Shown: in pieces, positions 17,063-26,673 of the stretch | How the letters are laid out: every line of letters starts with the position of its first letter | Position numbering within the stretch: the first letter of the stretch is position 1 | Origin: CAZUNB01 sp964622235 | GTDB taxonomy: Bacteria; Patescibacteriota; Saccharimonadia; Saccharimonadales; JAGPDM01 | NCBI GenBank assembly: GCA_964622235.1 | Contig: CAZUNB010000002.1 | Span: forward strand, 1 to 63,335 | DNA length: 63,335 nt | Reading direction: 5' to 3' | Program-made: the position numbers and the translations under genes | Notes under the pieces: model-generated | What the model was told of the DNA's origin: nothing | Database searches by the model: none | The model's input: only the letters and a program-made list of their open reading frames with translations

Positions 17063-17605
17063 ATGAGCCATCAATAGTAATGAAGAAATTTTGATAATCG
17101 ATAAGCTAGATCAGGTGGTTGGTTCAGGTTTAAGGTCTCAGACGTTGTGCACAGAAAACTGGACAAGAACTGGCAGTGTGTTGGTTGTAAATGACGGGCG
17201 AGTGCTCTGTCATAAGCAATCATCAGAAGTAGATACCAATCCATCAATGTGGACAACTACGTTTGGTGGTCACGCAGTACCAGCAAAACTTCGGTAGAAA
17301 CAGCGATTAAAGAGCTTAGCGAAGAGTCTGGTATATAATCCGAGCCGGAGCAACTAGAATTAGTAGTGGTTTATCCTCATCGAAGTGCAAATAAAATAAA
17401 ATGGATTTTCAGTCTTGAAGTTGATAGCCAGGATATTGAGCTGAATCTTGAGCAAGAAGAGGCCGAAGAAACTAAATGGGTCAAAATTGAGCGACTTGAA
17501 CAGATATATAAAAATGATGATAAAGGATGGACGAACAAAGGATTTGAGCTGATTGTATTTGATTTGTTGAAAGAATTTACGAGTGCACGTATCGATAACA
17601 GATAG
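17063..17605 (+). pseudogene. Nudix hydrolase, decayed
   Basis: Pieces of one Nudix domain lie in different frames. The ATG after the -10 box meets TAG after four codons. A frame from 17091 gives TGSVLVVNDGRVLCHK and GGHAVPA. The Nudix box then continues one frame over as SVETAIKELSEESGI and ends at TAA (17336-17338). The same frame reopens and runs to 17605 with EEAEETKWVKIE. At least one frameshift near 17285 and two stops interrupt it. Nudix enzymes hydrolyse nucleoside-diphosphate derivatives. True decay is more likely than one sequencing error. Confidence 0.8.
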
Positions 17606-17614
17606 AAAATCTGC

Positions 17615-17620
17615 TAAAAT
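17615..17620 (+). promoter_or_regulatory. -10 box TAAAAT, leaderless start of guaA
   Basis: TAAAAT preceded by CTGC lies 6 bases before the guaA ATG, giving the leaderless layout. No strong -35 is visible 17 bases upstream. Confidence 0.6.
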
Positions 17621-17626
17621 TCTATA

Positions 17627-19159
17627 ATGAAACACGAAACACTATTAATCCTTGATTTTGGTAGTCAATATACCCAGCTGATTGCGCGTCGGGTACGTGA
17701 GCTCGGAGTGTATGCAGAAATCGTACCTTATTCGATGCCAATTGACGAAATCACAGCCAAAAATCCAAAAGCAATTATTTTAAGTGGCGGTCCCGGAAGT
17801 GTTCATGCTGATGAAACACCGTTTGCCCCAGAGCCAGATCTTTATGATATCGATGTACCAATTCTCGGAATTTGTTATGGATTTCAGCTGTTAGCTACTC
17901 ATTATGGGGGCCAGGTGGATAGAGGAGATAAACGTGAATACGGCCGAGCTCAGATCTCAACCAAAGACTCAACCCTTTTTAAGAATTTTAATAATAAAAC
18001 AGTCTGGATGAGCCATTTTGATAAAGTTTCGAAACTTCCAGATAGCTTCAAGTTGCTAGCCGAAACCGATACGGCAATTGCCGCTGGTGCTGACGAAGCA
18101 AGAGCACGTTATGGTATTCAGTTCCATCCTGAAGTTGCTCACACAGAGTCTGGTTCGCAACTATTTCATAACTTTTTGTTTAAGGTTGCTGATTTCTCTG
18201 CTGACTGGAGCATGGATAGCTTTATCTCTGAATCTATAGCGATAATCCAGAGTAAAGTTGGTACCAAAAAAGTAATTAGTGCTCTGAGTGGTGGTGTCGA
18301 TTCCTCAGTTGCTAGTAGTCTTGTCGCTCAAGCGATTGGTGATCAGCAAACATGTATTTTTGTTGACACTGGCTTGCTACGCAAAGACGAAGGTGAAGAG
18401 GTTATGCAGGCTTATGAGGCAGTTGATGGATTAAATGTTATTCATGTTGATGCTAGTGAACGGTTTCTTTCAAAGCTTGCTGGCGTAAGTGATCCAGAAA
18501 AGAAACGAAAAATTATTGGCAACGAGTTTATTGAGGTATTTTCTGAACAAGCTAAGAGACTCGGTAATGTTGACTATCTCGTACAGGGAACGCTCTATCC
18601 TGATGTAATTGAGTCCGTTAGCGTCAACGGTCCAAGTGCCGTGATAAAAAGCCACCACAACGTTGGTGGATTGCCTGAAACGATGGATCTTGATCTTTTG
18701 GAGCCTTTGCGAGAACTCTTTAAAGATGAGGTGCGGATTGTCGGTGCCGAGCTAGGGCTACCAGAGCACCTAGTCAAGCGTCATCCATTCCCAGGGCCTG
18801 GTCTTGCCGTTCGTATTCTTGGTGAGATTACTCGAGAACGAGTTAAGCTACTACAAGAAGCAGATAAGATTGTGATTGATGAAATTAAAGCAGCAGGTTT
18901 GTATGATGAAATCTGGCAAGCATTCTCGGTACTTCTTCCAGTCAACGCTGTCGGTGTTATGGGTGACGAGAGAACTTATGAGGCTGTTCTGGCCATTCGT
19001 GCCGTCACAAGTGTCGATGGCATGACAGCTGACTGGTATGAGTTCCCTCATGAAGTCTTGCAGTCGATTTCCAGCAAAGTTGTCAATCAAGTAAGAGGGA
19101 TAAATCGTGTAGTATATGATGTCACTAGTAAACCGCCTGGAACTATCGAATGGGAGTGA
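17627..19159 (+). CDS. guaA: GMP synthase (glutamine-hydrolysing)
   Basis: Converts XMP to GMP using ATP and glutamine. The 510 residues contain an N-terminal class I amidotransferase (catalytic Cys in ILGICYGFQ, His/Glu in FHPEV, about residues 1-190), the ATP pyrophosphatase P-loop LSGGVDSS (about 222-229) and the C-terminal dimerisation domain ending KPPGTIEWE. Length and domain order are standard. It ends in TGA, which supports the standard code. It acts directly after guaB in the pathway. Confidence 0.98.
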   Translation: MKHETLLILDFGSQYTQLIARRVRELGVYAEIVPYSMPIDEITAKNPKAIILSGGPGSVHADETPFAPEPDLYDIDVPILGICYGFQLLATHYGGQVDRGDKREYGRAQISTKDSTLFKNFNNKTVWMSHFDKVSKLPDSFKLLAETDTAIAAGADEARARYGIQFHPEVAHTESGSQLFHNFLFKVADFSADWSMDSFISESIAIIQSKVGTKKVISALSGGVDSSVASSLVAQAIGDQQTCIFVDTGLLRKDEGEEVMQAYEAVDGLNVIHVDASERFLSKLAGVSDPEKKRKIIGNEFIEVFSEQAKRLGNVDYLVQGTLYPDVIESVSVNGPSAVIKSHHNVGGLPETMDLDLLEPLRELFKDEVRIVGAELGLPEHLVKRHPFPGPGLAVRILGEITRERVKLLQEADKIVIDEIKAAGLYDEIWQAFSVLLPVNAVGVMGDERTYEAVLAIRAVTSVDGMTADWYEFPHEVLQSISSKVVNQVRGINRVVYDVTSKPPGTIEWE

Positions 19160-19568
19160 GTCGCTCTAAGCCATTATCTTTTGGCTCCTTCAGAGTAGGA
19201 TTCAGGGGCTGTCTAGACACTGAATGGTTCGAATTATAAATAGTTCTTGATGTGATGTTAGGGCAATAAGTGGAATTCACTAAAACGGCTAGATTCATCA
19301 GCTATCTATAGCGCTATAATTCTAGCAGATTGATGTTATCTCTTTACTGGTGGACTGCGCAAGTACTCCTCCAATAGTCAGGATAACCTTGGCACAGTAA
19401 ACATCGCACAATAACTAGAATATTCAGGTAAAAATCTGTTTTGAATAAAGCTGAGAGTTTACATCTGTAAGCTTGCATTTATATAATAATTGTTTTGCTT
19501 AACTCTTGATTTAGTTTTCAGTGTTGCTATAGTTTAAGTGTTCACTTAAACATTATGAGTATTAGATT
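19160..19568 (+). other. non-coding stretch after guaA
   Basis: About 400 bases without a supportable gene. It holds a TATAAT around 19315 and, near the end, a promoter-like TATAGT fused to a palindrome (listed separately). No T-rich terminator hairpin or tRNA is visible. A small RNA is possible but not shown. Confidence 0.4.
19528..19551 (+). promoter_or_regulatory. -10-like box overlapping a palindromic operator candidate
   Basis: TATAGT (19528-19533) preceded by TTGC overlaps a perfect inverted repeat GTTTAAGTG / CACTTAAAC (19532-19540 and 19543-19551, 2-base spacer). The palindrome would sit on the transcription start of the gene at 19569, a typical repressor position. Confidence 0.5.
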
Positions 19569-20027
19569 ATGAATATTGAAATACAACAATCCAATATTTC
19601 TAAACCGTTTGCCCGTAAAGAGGCTACTTTATCCTCGCAAGAATTAGCGGACGAGAAACATAAAAAAATTGGTTTAACTGCGCGAGTTTTGGCTCAGGAA
19701 CGAAAGCAGCAGAACAATCCGAATTACATGAAGAAACGAAATAAAAATAAAAAACTCTTTAGCTTTTATTCAGCTGAAGATAGTAAAAGCGAAGTACGTG
19801 CTGAGGTTAAAGAGGAAAAAAAGCAAACAGTTGTCGAGAAGATGTTGGATGAGGGCGCAATTGATTTTATGTTGGCAGATGCGATGAGAATGTATTCTAT
19901 GATGAATAATACAGACCCTGAGGATCAATTAGGCTATAAGCCCTGGTGGTCACAAGCTTCCATTAAAGAAATGATTAAAATGGGAGATCTTACAACAGTT
20001 CGTCATATTTACGGTGTGGGTGGCTAA
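19569..20027 (+). CDS. hypothetical basic soluble protein
   Basis: A 152-residue protein with a very basic middle (KKRNKNKKLFSF) followed by an acidic/Lys-rich helix and a C-terminal helical part with a Met-rich MRMYSMMNN and KPWWSQASIKEM. No signal peptide or membrane helix. No family recognised. The upstream palindrome suggests it is regulated. Confidence 0.6.
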   Translation: MNIEIQQSNISKPFARKEATLSSQELADEKHKKIGLTARVLAQERKQQNNPNYMKKRNKNKKLFSFYSAEDSKSEVRAEVKEEKKQTVVEKMLDEGAIDFMLADAMRMYSMMNNTDPEDQLGYKPWWSQASIKEMIKMGDLTTVRHIYGVGG

Positions 20028-20052
20028 AGATCATCTGGTACAATAAATGGCT

Positions 20053-20988
20053 ATGAATGCTTTTTGTATCCTAGCTCCAATGGACGATGTAACTGACGTG
20101 GCATTTCGTCGATTAATCTCTGAGACTTATCCACCCGATGAGATGTTTACTGAGTTTGTAAGCGTTGATGGGCTCCAGAGCGCAGGACGAGATAATACGA
20201 AGCACAAATTGCTCCCACAGCCAGGAACCGTTCCGCTAATCGCTCAGATTTGGGGGATTGATCCTGAAAATTATGAGAGAACAGCATCGGAACTAGCCGA
20301 TAGCGGCGACTACGCAGGGATTGATATCAATATGGGTTGTCCGACCAATGTTGTTACTCGTAAAGGTGCGTGTAGCGCATTTATCAAAACGCCTGAAAAA
20401 GCTGCTGAAATTATTGCTGCAACCAAAGCTGGCGCTGGTAAAATACCAGTCAGCGTTAAAACCCGCCTTGGATGGAGCCAAATTGAGACTGAAGAGTGGT
20501 GTGGATTTCTGCTCAAACAAGAGATCAACCGCCTCATCATCCACGGACGAACTCGGAAAGAAATGAGCAAAGTTCCAACTCATTGGGATGAAATTGGTAA
20601 AGTTGTTGAGTTGCGCGATGAAATCGCTCCTGAAATCAAAATTATAGGAAATGGTGATATTGCTAATCGGTACGAGGCCGAGCAGACTCAAGAGAAATAT
20701 AAACTTGATGGAGTCATGATTGGTCGTGGTATATTTGCTAATCCTGCTTGTTTTGCTCAGGATCATACGATTCTTTCGCAAAAGGAAAAGCTTATTATGT
20801 ATCGTACTCATGTTCAGTATTTTTCAGAATATTTTGGGGAAACAAAGAACCCAGCTGGCTTGAAGAAATTTGCAAAAATGTACGTCCGAGATAGCGATGG
20901 AGCAAGTGAAGTTAGGCAAGAACTGATGAACACTAGTACTTTACAAGAACTCGAAACTATTATTTCGCAACATATTGCGTTATTATAA
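20053..20988 (+). CDS. dus: tRNA-dihydrouridine synthase
   Basis: FMN enzyme that reduces uridines in tRNA D-loops. The 311-residue product has the N-terminal LAPMDDVTDVAFRRL, the active-site NMGCP with the catalytic Cys, VSVKTRLG, LIIHGRTR and the FMN-phosphate segment GNGDI / GVMIGRGIF. The subfamily (A, B or C) cannot be fixed. The second ATG is preferred because the first lies only 2 bases after the -10 box TACAAT (20039-20044) and would precede transcription. Confidence 0.92.
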   Translation: MNAFCILAPMDDVTDVAFRRLISETYPPDEMFTEFVSVDGLQSAGRDNTKHKLLPQPGTVPLIAQIWGIDPENYERTASELADSGDYAGIDINMGCPTNVVTRKGACSAFIKTPEKAAEIIAATKAGAGKIPVSVKTRLGWSQIETEEWCGFLLKQEINRLIIHGRTRKEMSKVPTHWDEIGKVVELRDEIAPEIKIIGNGDIANRYEAEQTQEKYKLDGVMIGRGIFANPACFAQDHTILSQKEKLIMYRTHVQYFSEYFGETKNPAGLKKFAKMYVRDSDGASEVRQELMNTSTLQELETIISQHIALL

Positions 20989-20993
20989 GTAAC

Positions 20994-22577
20994 ATGTCAG
21001 AAAAAGTGAGCGTTGGTCTAATCCAGCTAAATGAGCCGTCACGTCGATTGATTCATGACCTTGAAGACAAACCAGCCACAGCGATTAATCGTGGTGAGCG
21101 TGTGCATGTTACCGAAAATAATCAGCGTGCTTATGAGTTTTATGAACGATTTCGTAATGCTGTGCAGTATCGTGAGCAACATTTGTTTTTACGAAACGCT
21201 ATTGAGCGGTTTCTAGTTCGAAATTGGCGTTTGCTTGGAAATACGAAAGATATCGGACAAAGTTTGATCTCCGAACTAGTCAAGACTCGCTATATCGACA
21301 ACGATCACGTCAGCCAAGAGACCTTACAGCTTATTGACTCGTTACTATTTGATTACCAAAAGCTGCTTGATGGCATCTACGCGCAATCGGCACTCTCATC
21401 TGGGGTTGAGGATGAAATTATTGAGATTGCTAGTAGTGAAATCGATCGACTATTAGTTGATCGCTCACGCGAAGAAGCTTATGTGCACTTTGTTTTTCAC
21501 CAGTTTTTACCACGACTTGATCCCTCATTCTACGAAGACCAGCCACAGCAACAGGTTCAGTTTGCGCTGTTTAGTTCAGTGCACCGGATGTTATTGCGCT
21601 CCGATGCTGCACGCATCCGTTACTACATGTTTTATAGTGTTTTCCCAAATTGGCGCACTGATATCGAGCAAACATCTGCAGGATATTTGGACTTTTCTGA
21701 AACCGCTAAGCAATCAATTCGGGGCAATATTGAGCGCTCTCTTTCAAGAGTCCTACGTCGTAAAATGGCACCCTATCGTCTTCTGCTTGATGTTTTGCAG
21801 GAGGATGTATCACCGTCAGCTACATTAACCAATTGGAATATTCTGGAAAGTCAGTTGATCCATGCTGCTAGCTTGGCATATCGTCGAATTTCTGCACGTA
21901 CTCGTCGTACCATTGTTCGGGCTATTATCTTCATTATCATCACTAAACTCAGCTTANNNNNNNNNNTACTCATAGAGCTTCCGTACGATCTCATTGTTCA
22001 TGGCCAGATTGGTTGGCTGCCGTTAATTCTGAATATTCTATTTCCACCTCTATTTATGGTTTTGATTTCAGCTGGAATTAAAAAACCGAAAAAAGGCAAT
22101 ACTACAGCATTAATTCAGCAAATCTCCCAAGCACTTCAGGCTGCCCCAGAATCACAGAAACAAATTAAACCACGTGAAAATAAAAGTAATTACCTATTTG
22201 CTAGCCTGTATGGATTGATGTTCGTTGTCTCAATATTTTTGTTAGCAATGTGGTTGTTCCTGCTAGGATTTAATGTTGTCAGCGGTCTGTTGTTCTTCCT
22301 ATTCTTTAGTACAGTCAGTTTTTTCGGTATGCGAATCACTGCCATGACAAGGGAGTATACTGTCGTACGAGAAAAGGTTGGAATCCTTAATGTCTTGTTC
22401 GATATTTTTTATACACCTTTTGTCAGAATAGGGCAGTGGCTAAGCGATTCGTATGCCCGGTTTAATGTCTTTACGATCCTACTCGATGTCTTGGTCGAAT
22501 TGCCATTTAAGTCAATCCTGGCACTGTTTGATGATTGGGCAAAGTATTTACGCGAGAAGCAAGACGATTTACTCTAA
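20994..22577 (+). CDS. large membrane protein of unknown function (contains scaffold gap)
   Basis: The product is about 527 residues. Residues 1-300 are soluble, helical and Arg/Glu-rich. The rest has about four hydrophobic segments, two before and two after a cytosolic Lys-rich part. Ten N at 21957-21966 fall in the first membrane helix, so the true length there is unknown, although the frame continues. No family recognised. It follows dus by 5 bases and is probably in its operon. Confidence 0.6.
   Translation: MSEKVSVGLIQLNEPSRRLIHDLEDKPATAINRGERVHVTENNQRAYEFYERFRNAVQYREQHLFLRNAIERFLVRNWRLLGNTKDIGQSLISELVKTRYIDNDHVSQETLQLIDSLLFDYQKLLDGIYAQSALSSGVEDEIIEIASSEIDRLLVDRSREEAYVHFVFHQFLPRLDPSFYEDQPQQQVQFALFSSVHRMLLRSDAARIRYYMFYSVFPNWRTDIEQTSAGYLDFSETAKQSIRGNIERSLSRVLRRKMAPYRLLLDVLQEDVSPSATLTNWNILESQLIHAASLAYRRISARTRRTIVRAIIFIIITKLSLXXXXLIELPYDLIVHGQIGWLPLILNILFPPLFMVLISAGIKKPKKGNTTALIQQISQALQAAPESQKQIKPRENKSNYLFASLYGLMFVVSIFLLAMWLFLLGFNVVSGLLFFLFFSTVSFFGMRITAMTREYTVVREKVGILNVLFDIFYTPFVRIGQWLSDSYARFNVFTILLDVLVELPFKSILALFDDWAKYLREKQDDLL
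21957..21966. other. scaffold gap (10 N)
   Basis: Exactly ten N, an assembler placeholder of unknown true length. Confidence 0.95.
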
Positions 22578-22647
22578 TGTAATCTGGCAGTGACTGCTGA
22601 AATCAGTTACAATATCATATAGTTTTTAACTTTAAAAACTATATTTC

Positions 22648-22723
22648 GGGGGTGTAGCTCAGTGGTTAGAGCAGTCGGCTCATAACTGATTGGTCGCTGG
22701 TTCGAACCCAGCCACCCCCACCA
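22648..22723 (+). tRNA. tRNA with CAU anticodon, probably tRNA-Ile2 (k2C-modified)
   Basis: A full cloverleaf: acceptor GGGGGTG / CACCCCC, D arm from GCTC, anticodon loop CTCATAA, T arm CTGG-TTCGAAC-CCAG, discriminator A and encoded CCA. The anticodon arm and variable region (GTTAGAGCAG, TTGGTCGCTGGTTC) resemble E. coli tRNA-Ile(CAU) more than elongator Met. If so, C34 must be changed to lysidine by TilS, which is encoded in this window. A 9-bp inverted repeat (22621-22640) lies just upstream. Confidence 0.85.
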
Positions 22724-22748
22724 GATTTGAAATTATTATTTTCCTCAG

Positions 22749-23078
22749 TTAATAATTTATTCGTTCTGCAAGAATTTTCAGGTGCTCATGTCTTGACGCT
22801 TCACTTGCTTGCTGTGCATCTGCTGCCTTTTGGAGAGCATCAATTCGTTCTGCATCGGATGGTCCATACCTCAAACGAAGTTGAGCCAACACCATTCGAC
22901 CTTTTTTAATATGCCTTTGCCATTCTACACCGTCACCAGGAGCCTTCACCGGGGTAAGGCTCTCTCCATCATTATCTGACCCAGCAACTGCTCCATTAGA
23001 ATCTATTCCAGTACTAGACGTAGCTTCATCGAAGACACCTACATCGAACAGTCTATCTTGGTCTGGCACTTTTTTCAT
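22749..23078 (-). CDS. small soluble hypothetical protein
   Basis: A 109-residue protein: a Ser/Asp/Gly-rich disordered first half, then a helical C-terminal part with RMVLAQLRLRYGPSDAERI and AADAQQASEASR. No family recognised. The start at the ATG before KKVPDQ is chosen because TATAAT (23090-23085 on the minus strand) lies exactly 6 bases upstream, the leaderless layout. Confidence 0.6.
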   Translation of the reverse strand: MKKVPDQDRLFDVGVFDEATSSTGIDSNGAVAGSDNDGESLTPVKAPGDGVEWQRHIKKGRMVLAQLRLRYGPSDAERIDALQKAADAQQASEASRHEHLKILAERINY

Positions 23079-23201
23079 ATGATTATTATATACTATATAT
23101 GTAACAATTACAATTATTTTATACGCTCGTTTGAAGATTTTGACTATATTCACTTTGGTGAATTAAATATTAGTTATTAGTGTTATATTCCAAAAATCAA
23201 T

Positions 23202-23207
23202 TATAAT
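23202..23207 (+). promoter_or_regulatory. -10 box TATAAT, leaderless start of the PEP carboxylase gene
   Basis: TATAAT lies 6 bases before the ATG at 23214. Confidence 0.6.
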
Positions 23208-23213
23208 AAAATA

Positions 23214-24737
23214 ATGCGTAAAATCCCTGTAACGATGGCTACTCAACATCCAGACAATTCCCGAGCACCATATTTTGGTAATTCACCATTTGTGTCGGCT
23301 AGTGAAGAGATTGAAGAGTGTTTTCGTTGCTTCTCAGAACTCGGTGTTCAAGAATACATGTGGGACTGGGAGGGGAAGTTTGTTGATGAGGCTGTCATTG
23401 ATCGTATGTTTCAGGATTATTATGACTTTTTTAAAAAGCATCCGCTTGGAAAAGAATTATTCTTAACTTTCCGTATACCTAATATCTGGGAAGAACCATC
23501 ACACCGTTTACCGCGCGCATTTATTAACCTTATTTCTGCTGAACATGCAGCAAGACAAATGAAGATGTCAGAAAAACCACTTTTCGAAGTTATACTGCCG
23601 ATGACAAAAAGGGCTGATCAATTGATCTATCTTCAGAAAAAATTTAGTAAAATTATCAAAGCTAGTAATGATATGTTTGATGCTGAGTCGAGTTTTGATG
23701 TGTTGAATATCATCCCATTGTTTGAAGAGGTAGGTACGATGGCGGAAGCCGATGGAATCCTCGAAGAATATATCGGGTTTTTGCAAAAGGAGTTTAAGCA
23801 TAAGCCAGAGTATCTGCGAGTCTTCTTGGCGCGTTCAGACCCTGCTATGGACGCGGGCTTGTTGCCGTGCATGTTGGCAGTAAAGTCGGCAATTTCGTCG
23901 TATCACGCCTTTGGCGAAAAACATGGAATCGCTATTCATCCATGGATTGGTGGTGGAAGTTTACCGTTTCGAGGAGGTATAAATCCCGAGAATATCGATG
24001 CTGTCCTCGAAGAATACAAAGGGCTAAGTTCTGTGACGGTACAGAGCGCTTTCCGCTACGACTACGACANNNNNNNNNNGGACAAAGTAATTGGAGCAAT
24101 CAAACGGCTCAACAATTAAATCCCTAAAATACAGAATAATTATCGGCGAATAACATCCATAGAGGCCAAGCGTATAAAAAGTTTCAACGAACAAGCAAAA
24201 AAGTTTTATCAGGCAAGCGTTGAATCAATTGCACCGTTGATTAACAGGATAGCATCAAAGATCCCTAGTCACCGTGAGCGTGTTCAACATGTTGGTCTCA
24301 GTGGTTACTTCCGCGGCATGGGTAAAGTAACGTTGCCTAGAGCGATAAAATTCACGGGTTCTCTCTACAGTATTGGAGTACCACCAGAATTTATTGGACT
24401 CGGGCGCGCCCTGCAACAGGCACAGAAAGATGGTATGTTAGAGTTAATAGACGATATTTATAAGAATCTTCGTCGAGATATTTTGCATGCTGGGCACTAT
24501 CTAAATCGTGACAACCTAGAGCTTTTGATTGCTCAGAACCCTGATTGGGAACTGATCAAGAAGGACATAGCTTTAGCCGAAAAGATCCTTGGTATTAAAG
24601 TAGGTCCAGATAAAACCAACCATATGATTCATAAAAACCTGAGCTCGAATATCTACTATGGAATTATTTCTGAGGAAAACACTGATACTAAAGGTGATAT
24701 TTTACGTGCTGCGAATATCAGGAAGTCTCTTGGCTAA
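23214..24737 (+). pseudogene. ppcA: archaeal-type phosphoenolpyruvate carboxylase with one internal stop and a gap
   Basis: Archaeal-type PEPC makes oxaloacetate from PEP and bicarbonate. The N-terminus has the hallmark TMATQHPDN; later come FLARSDPAMDAG, IHPWIGGGSLPFRGG and, in the second part, GLSGYFRGMGKVTLPRAIKF. Total length is about 500 residues, right for this family and far below the roughly 900 of the usual bacterial enzyme. One TAA at 24117-24119 interrupts it, but the same frame stays open on both sides and matches the family throughout. Ten N at 24070-24079 lie 37 bases before the stop. A nonsense mutation, an assembly error near the gap or read-through are all possible. Confidence 0.85.
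24070..24079. other. scaffold gap (10 N)
   Basis: Ten N inside the PEP carboxylase gene; the true length of the gap is unknown. Confidence 0.95.
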
Positions 24738-24740
24738 TAT

Positions 24741-26036
24741 TTAGCGAACGATAGCTTTCGCACCAGCAAATTCGGCAGATGGTGACAGCATTTCTTCGAT
24801 TCTAAGTAATTCGTTATATTTTGCAATCCGATCGGTCCGCGACATTGAACCGGTTTTAATTTGTCCGGTGTTCAATCCGACGGCGAGGTGAGCAATTGTA
24901 GTATCCTCTGTCTCTCCGCTACGGTGAGATATAATTGCCCGCCAGTTGTTAGCTTGAGCAAGCTTTACTGTCTCGATCGTCTCACTGAGTGTTCCAATTT
25001 GGTTTGGCTTAATCAGAATCGAATTAGCACAGTCTTGGTCGATTCCTTTTTGCAAAAGCTTAGTGTTAGTAACGAATAAGTCATCACCAACTAGTTGGCA
25101 GACATCACCTAACTGCGATTGCAGTAGCTTCCAGCCGTCCCAGTCTGATTCGTCTAGTCCGTCTTCAATCGAAATAATTGGATATGATCGAACGAGCTCT
25201 TGTAACCAATCAATCATTTCTTTACTCGAAAATTGCTTTTTTTCAGAATCTAGAATATATCTTTTAGAAGCTTCATCATACAGCTCACTTGCAGCCACAT
25301 CTAGTGCGAGTGCTATCTCCATACCAAAATTGTAACCAGTTCTTTTGCAGGCTTGTTGAATCATCTCAATATTTTGCTTGGTTGTGGCATTTGGTAAAGC
25401 AAATCCTCCTTCATCACCAACGGTTGGGCTGTGACCTTTCTCAACGACAATTTTGCGTAAATTTTGAAAGACTTCAGCACACATTCTAATCGCTTCAGAG
25501 AAATTTGTGGCTCCTATTGGTACAATCATAATTTCTTGGATATCACTGCTGTTAACTGCATGCACACCACCGTTGAGAACATTCACCATTGGCATTGGCA
25601 TTCGAACGGTTTTATTACCAGAAATTCCTGCGAGGTAAGCGAATAAGGCCCTCCCATCAGTGGCGGCACCTGCGTGAGCTGCAGCGAGTGAAACTGCTAG
25701 CATGGCATTAGCGCCAAGTCGTGACTTGTCTTTTGTGCCATCGAGCTTAACTAGAGCATCATCAATTGCTTTTTGGTCTGTAACTTCGATGCCAATCAAA
25801 GTATCGGTAATGTCACCATTTATACTTGTAATTACGTTCTGAACTGATTTACCACCAAACGATTCACTACCATCACGTCGCTCAACTGCTTCAAAGCTGC
25901 CAGTGCTAGCACCGCTCGGAACAGCAGCACGTCCACCGAAACCAGTATCAGTGACTATCTCTGCCTCAACGGTTGGGTTACCTCGAGAATCAAGGATCTG
26001 CCGAGCATGTATCTGAGAGATTTTGTGATTAGTCAT
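24741..26036 (-). CDS. eno: enolase
   Basis: Interconverts 2-phosphoglycerate and PEP. The 431 residues are standard. Seen in order: ARQILDSRGNPTVEAE, the substrate loop PSGASTG, VGDEGGF, the metal ligands in SIEDGLDESDW and VGDDLFVTN, the catalytic Lys in LIKPNQIGT, and SHRSGETEDT. It converges on the archaeal-type PEPC gene with 3 bases between them; the two enzymes share PEP. Confidence 0.98.
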   Translation of the reverse strand: MTNHKISQIHARQILDSRGNPTVEAEIVTDTGFGGRAAVPSGASTGSFEAVERRDGSESFGGKSVQNVITSINGDITDTLIGIEVTDQKAIDDALVKLDGTKDKSRLGANAMLAVSLAAAHAGAATDGRALFAYLAGISGNKTVRMPMPMVNVLNGGVHAVNSSDIQEIMIVPIGATNFSEAIRMCAEVFQNLRKIVVEKGHSPTVGDEGGFALPNATTKQNIEMIQQACKRTGYNFGMEIALALDVAASELYDEASKRYILDSEKKQFSSKEMIDWLQELVRSYPIISIEDGLDESDWDGWKLLQSQLGDVCQLVGDDLFVTNTKLLQKGIDQDCANSILIKPNQIGTLSETIETVKLAQANNWRAIISHRSGETEDTTIAHLAVGLNTGQIKTGSMSRTDRIAKYNELLRIEEMLSPSAEFAGAKAIVR

Positions 26037-26150
26037 CAGTGATATTTAGTATAGATACTTATTTGAATGTGTCGATACCAAGATCGAATTATTGCATATT
26101 TGTTTAGTAAAAAAGTCTAACCAGCAATTCTTTCTCAGTATAAAAAAAGG

Positions 26151-26156
26151 TATGAT
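26151..26156 (+). promoter_or_regulatory. -10 box TATGAT, decides the start of the FtsB-like gene
   Basis: TATGAT lies 6 bases before the second of two adjacent GTG codons (26160 and 26163), which supports 26163 as a leaderless start. Confidence 0.5.
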
Positions 26157-26162
26157 AGAGTG

Positions 26163-26585
26163 GTGATTGATATACTCAAAAATGTACTGGCAAGGGCATT
26201 TCAGGCTCAGGGAATTGGCTTCGTCTTACTATTTGTTGTTTCGGCTTTACTTGGCTGGAATACCATCCAAGCTGTTCAGAAAAATTATTCGTTTCAACAA
26301 CGAGTTGATGAACTTAATCAAGAGATTGAACAATTAGCACTAGAGAATGAACAGCTTGGCTATGAGATTTCATACCTCAACACCGATACTTATCTCGAAC
26401 AAGAGGCTAGAGAGAGTTTGAACCTAAAGAAGCCAGGAGAAAATGTATTAATAATACCTAAGCGCAGCCAACAACCATCAGAATCAGCGCCTAAAGAAAC
26501 AAAAGGTAGAGTTGCGCAGACTGGCGCCAAAATTAAACAGAATCTCGAAGATTGGCGAAATTTCCTATTTAGTAATAACTTCTAA
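26163..26585 (+). CDS. FtsB/DivIC-like septum formation initiator protein
   Basis: A 140-residue bitopic membrane protein: short cytosolic N-terminus, one transmembrane helix (about residues 17-35), a coiled coil (about 42-75) and the segment YLEQEARESLNLKKPGENV, typical of the DivIC/FtsB family that bridges FtsL and FtsQ/DivIB at the septum. A Pro/Ser/Lys-rich tail follows and is longer than in most members. It starts with GTG. Confidence 0.8.
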   Translation: MIDILKNVLARAFQAQGIGFVLLFVVSALLGWNTIQAVQKNYSFQQRVDELNQEIEQLALENEQLGYEISYLNTDTYLEQEARESLNLKKPGENVLIIPKRSQQPSESAPKETKGRVAQTGAKIKQNLEDWRNFLFSNNF

Positions 26586-26673
26586 AATATTTAGCTATAC
26601 TAAAGGTGTAATATAGCTAACGATTACAATTCTTACATTAATGAAATGTCACTTTGGCAATCTGGACACTGGA

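Noticed and set aside
20293..20811. Long minus-strand frame opposite dus
   Set aside because: It lies entirely within a well-supported dus gene and has no family features; a shadow frame.
23214..24737. Stop-codon reassignment (TAA or TGA as sense)
   Set aside because: TAA ends most genes here and TGA ends guaA and several overlapping genes; one TAA near an assembly gap does not support recoding.
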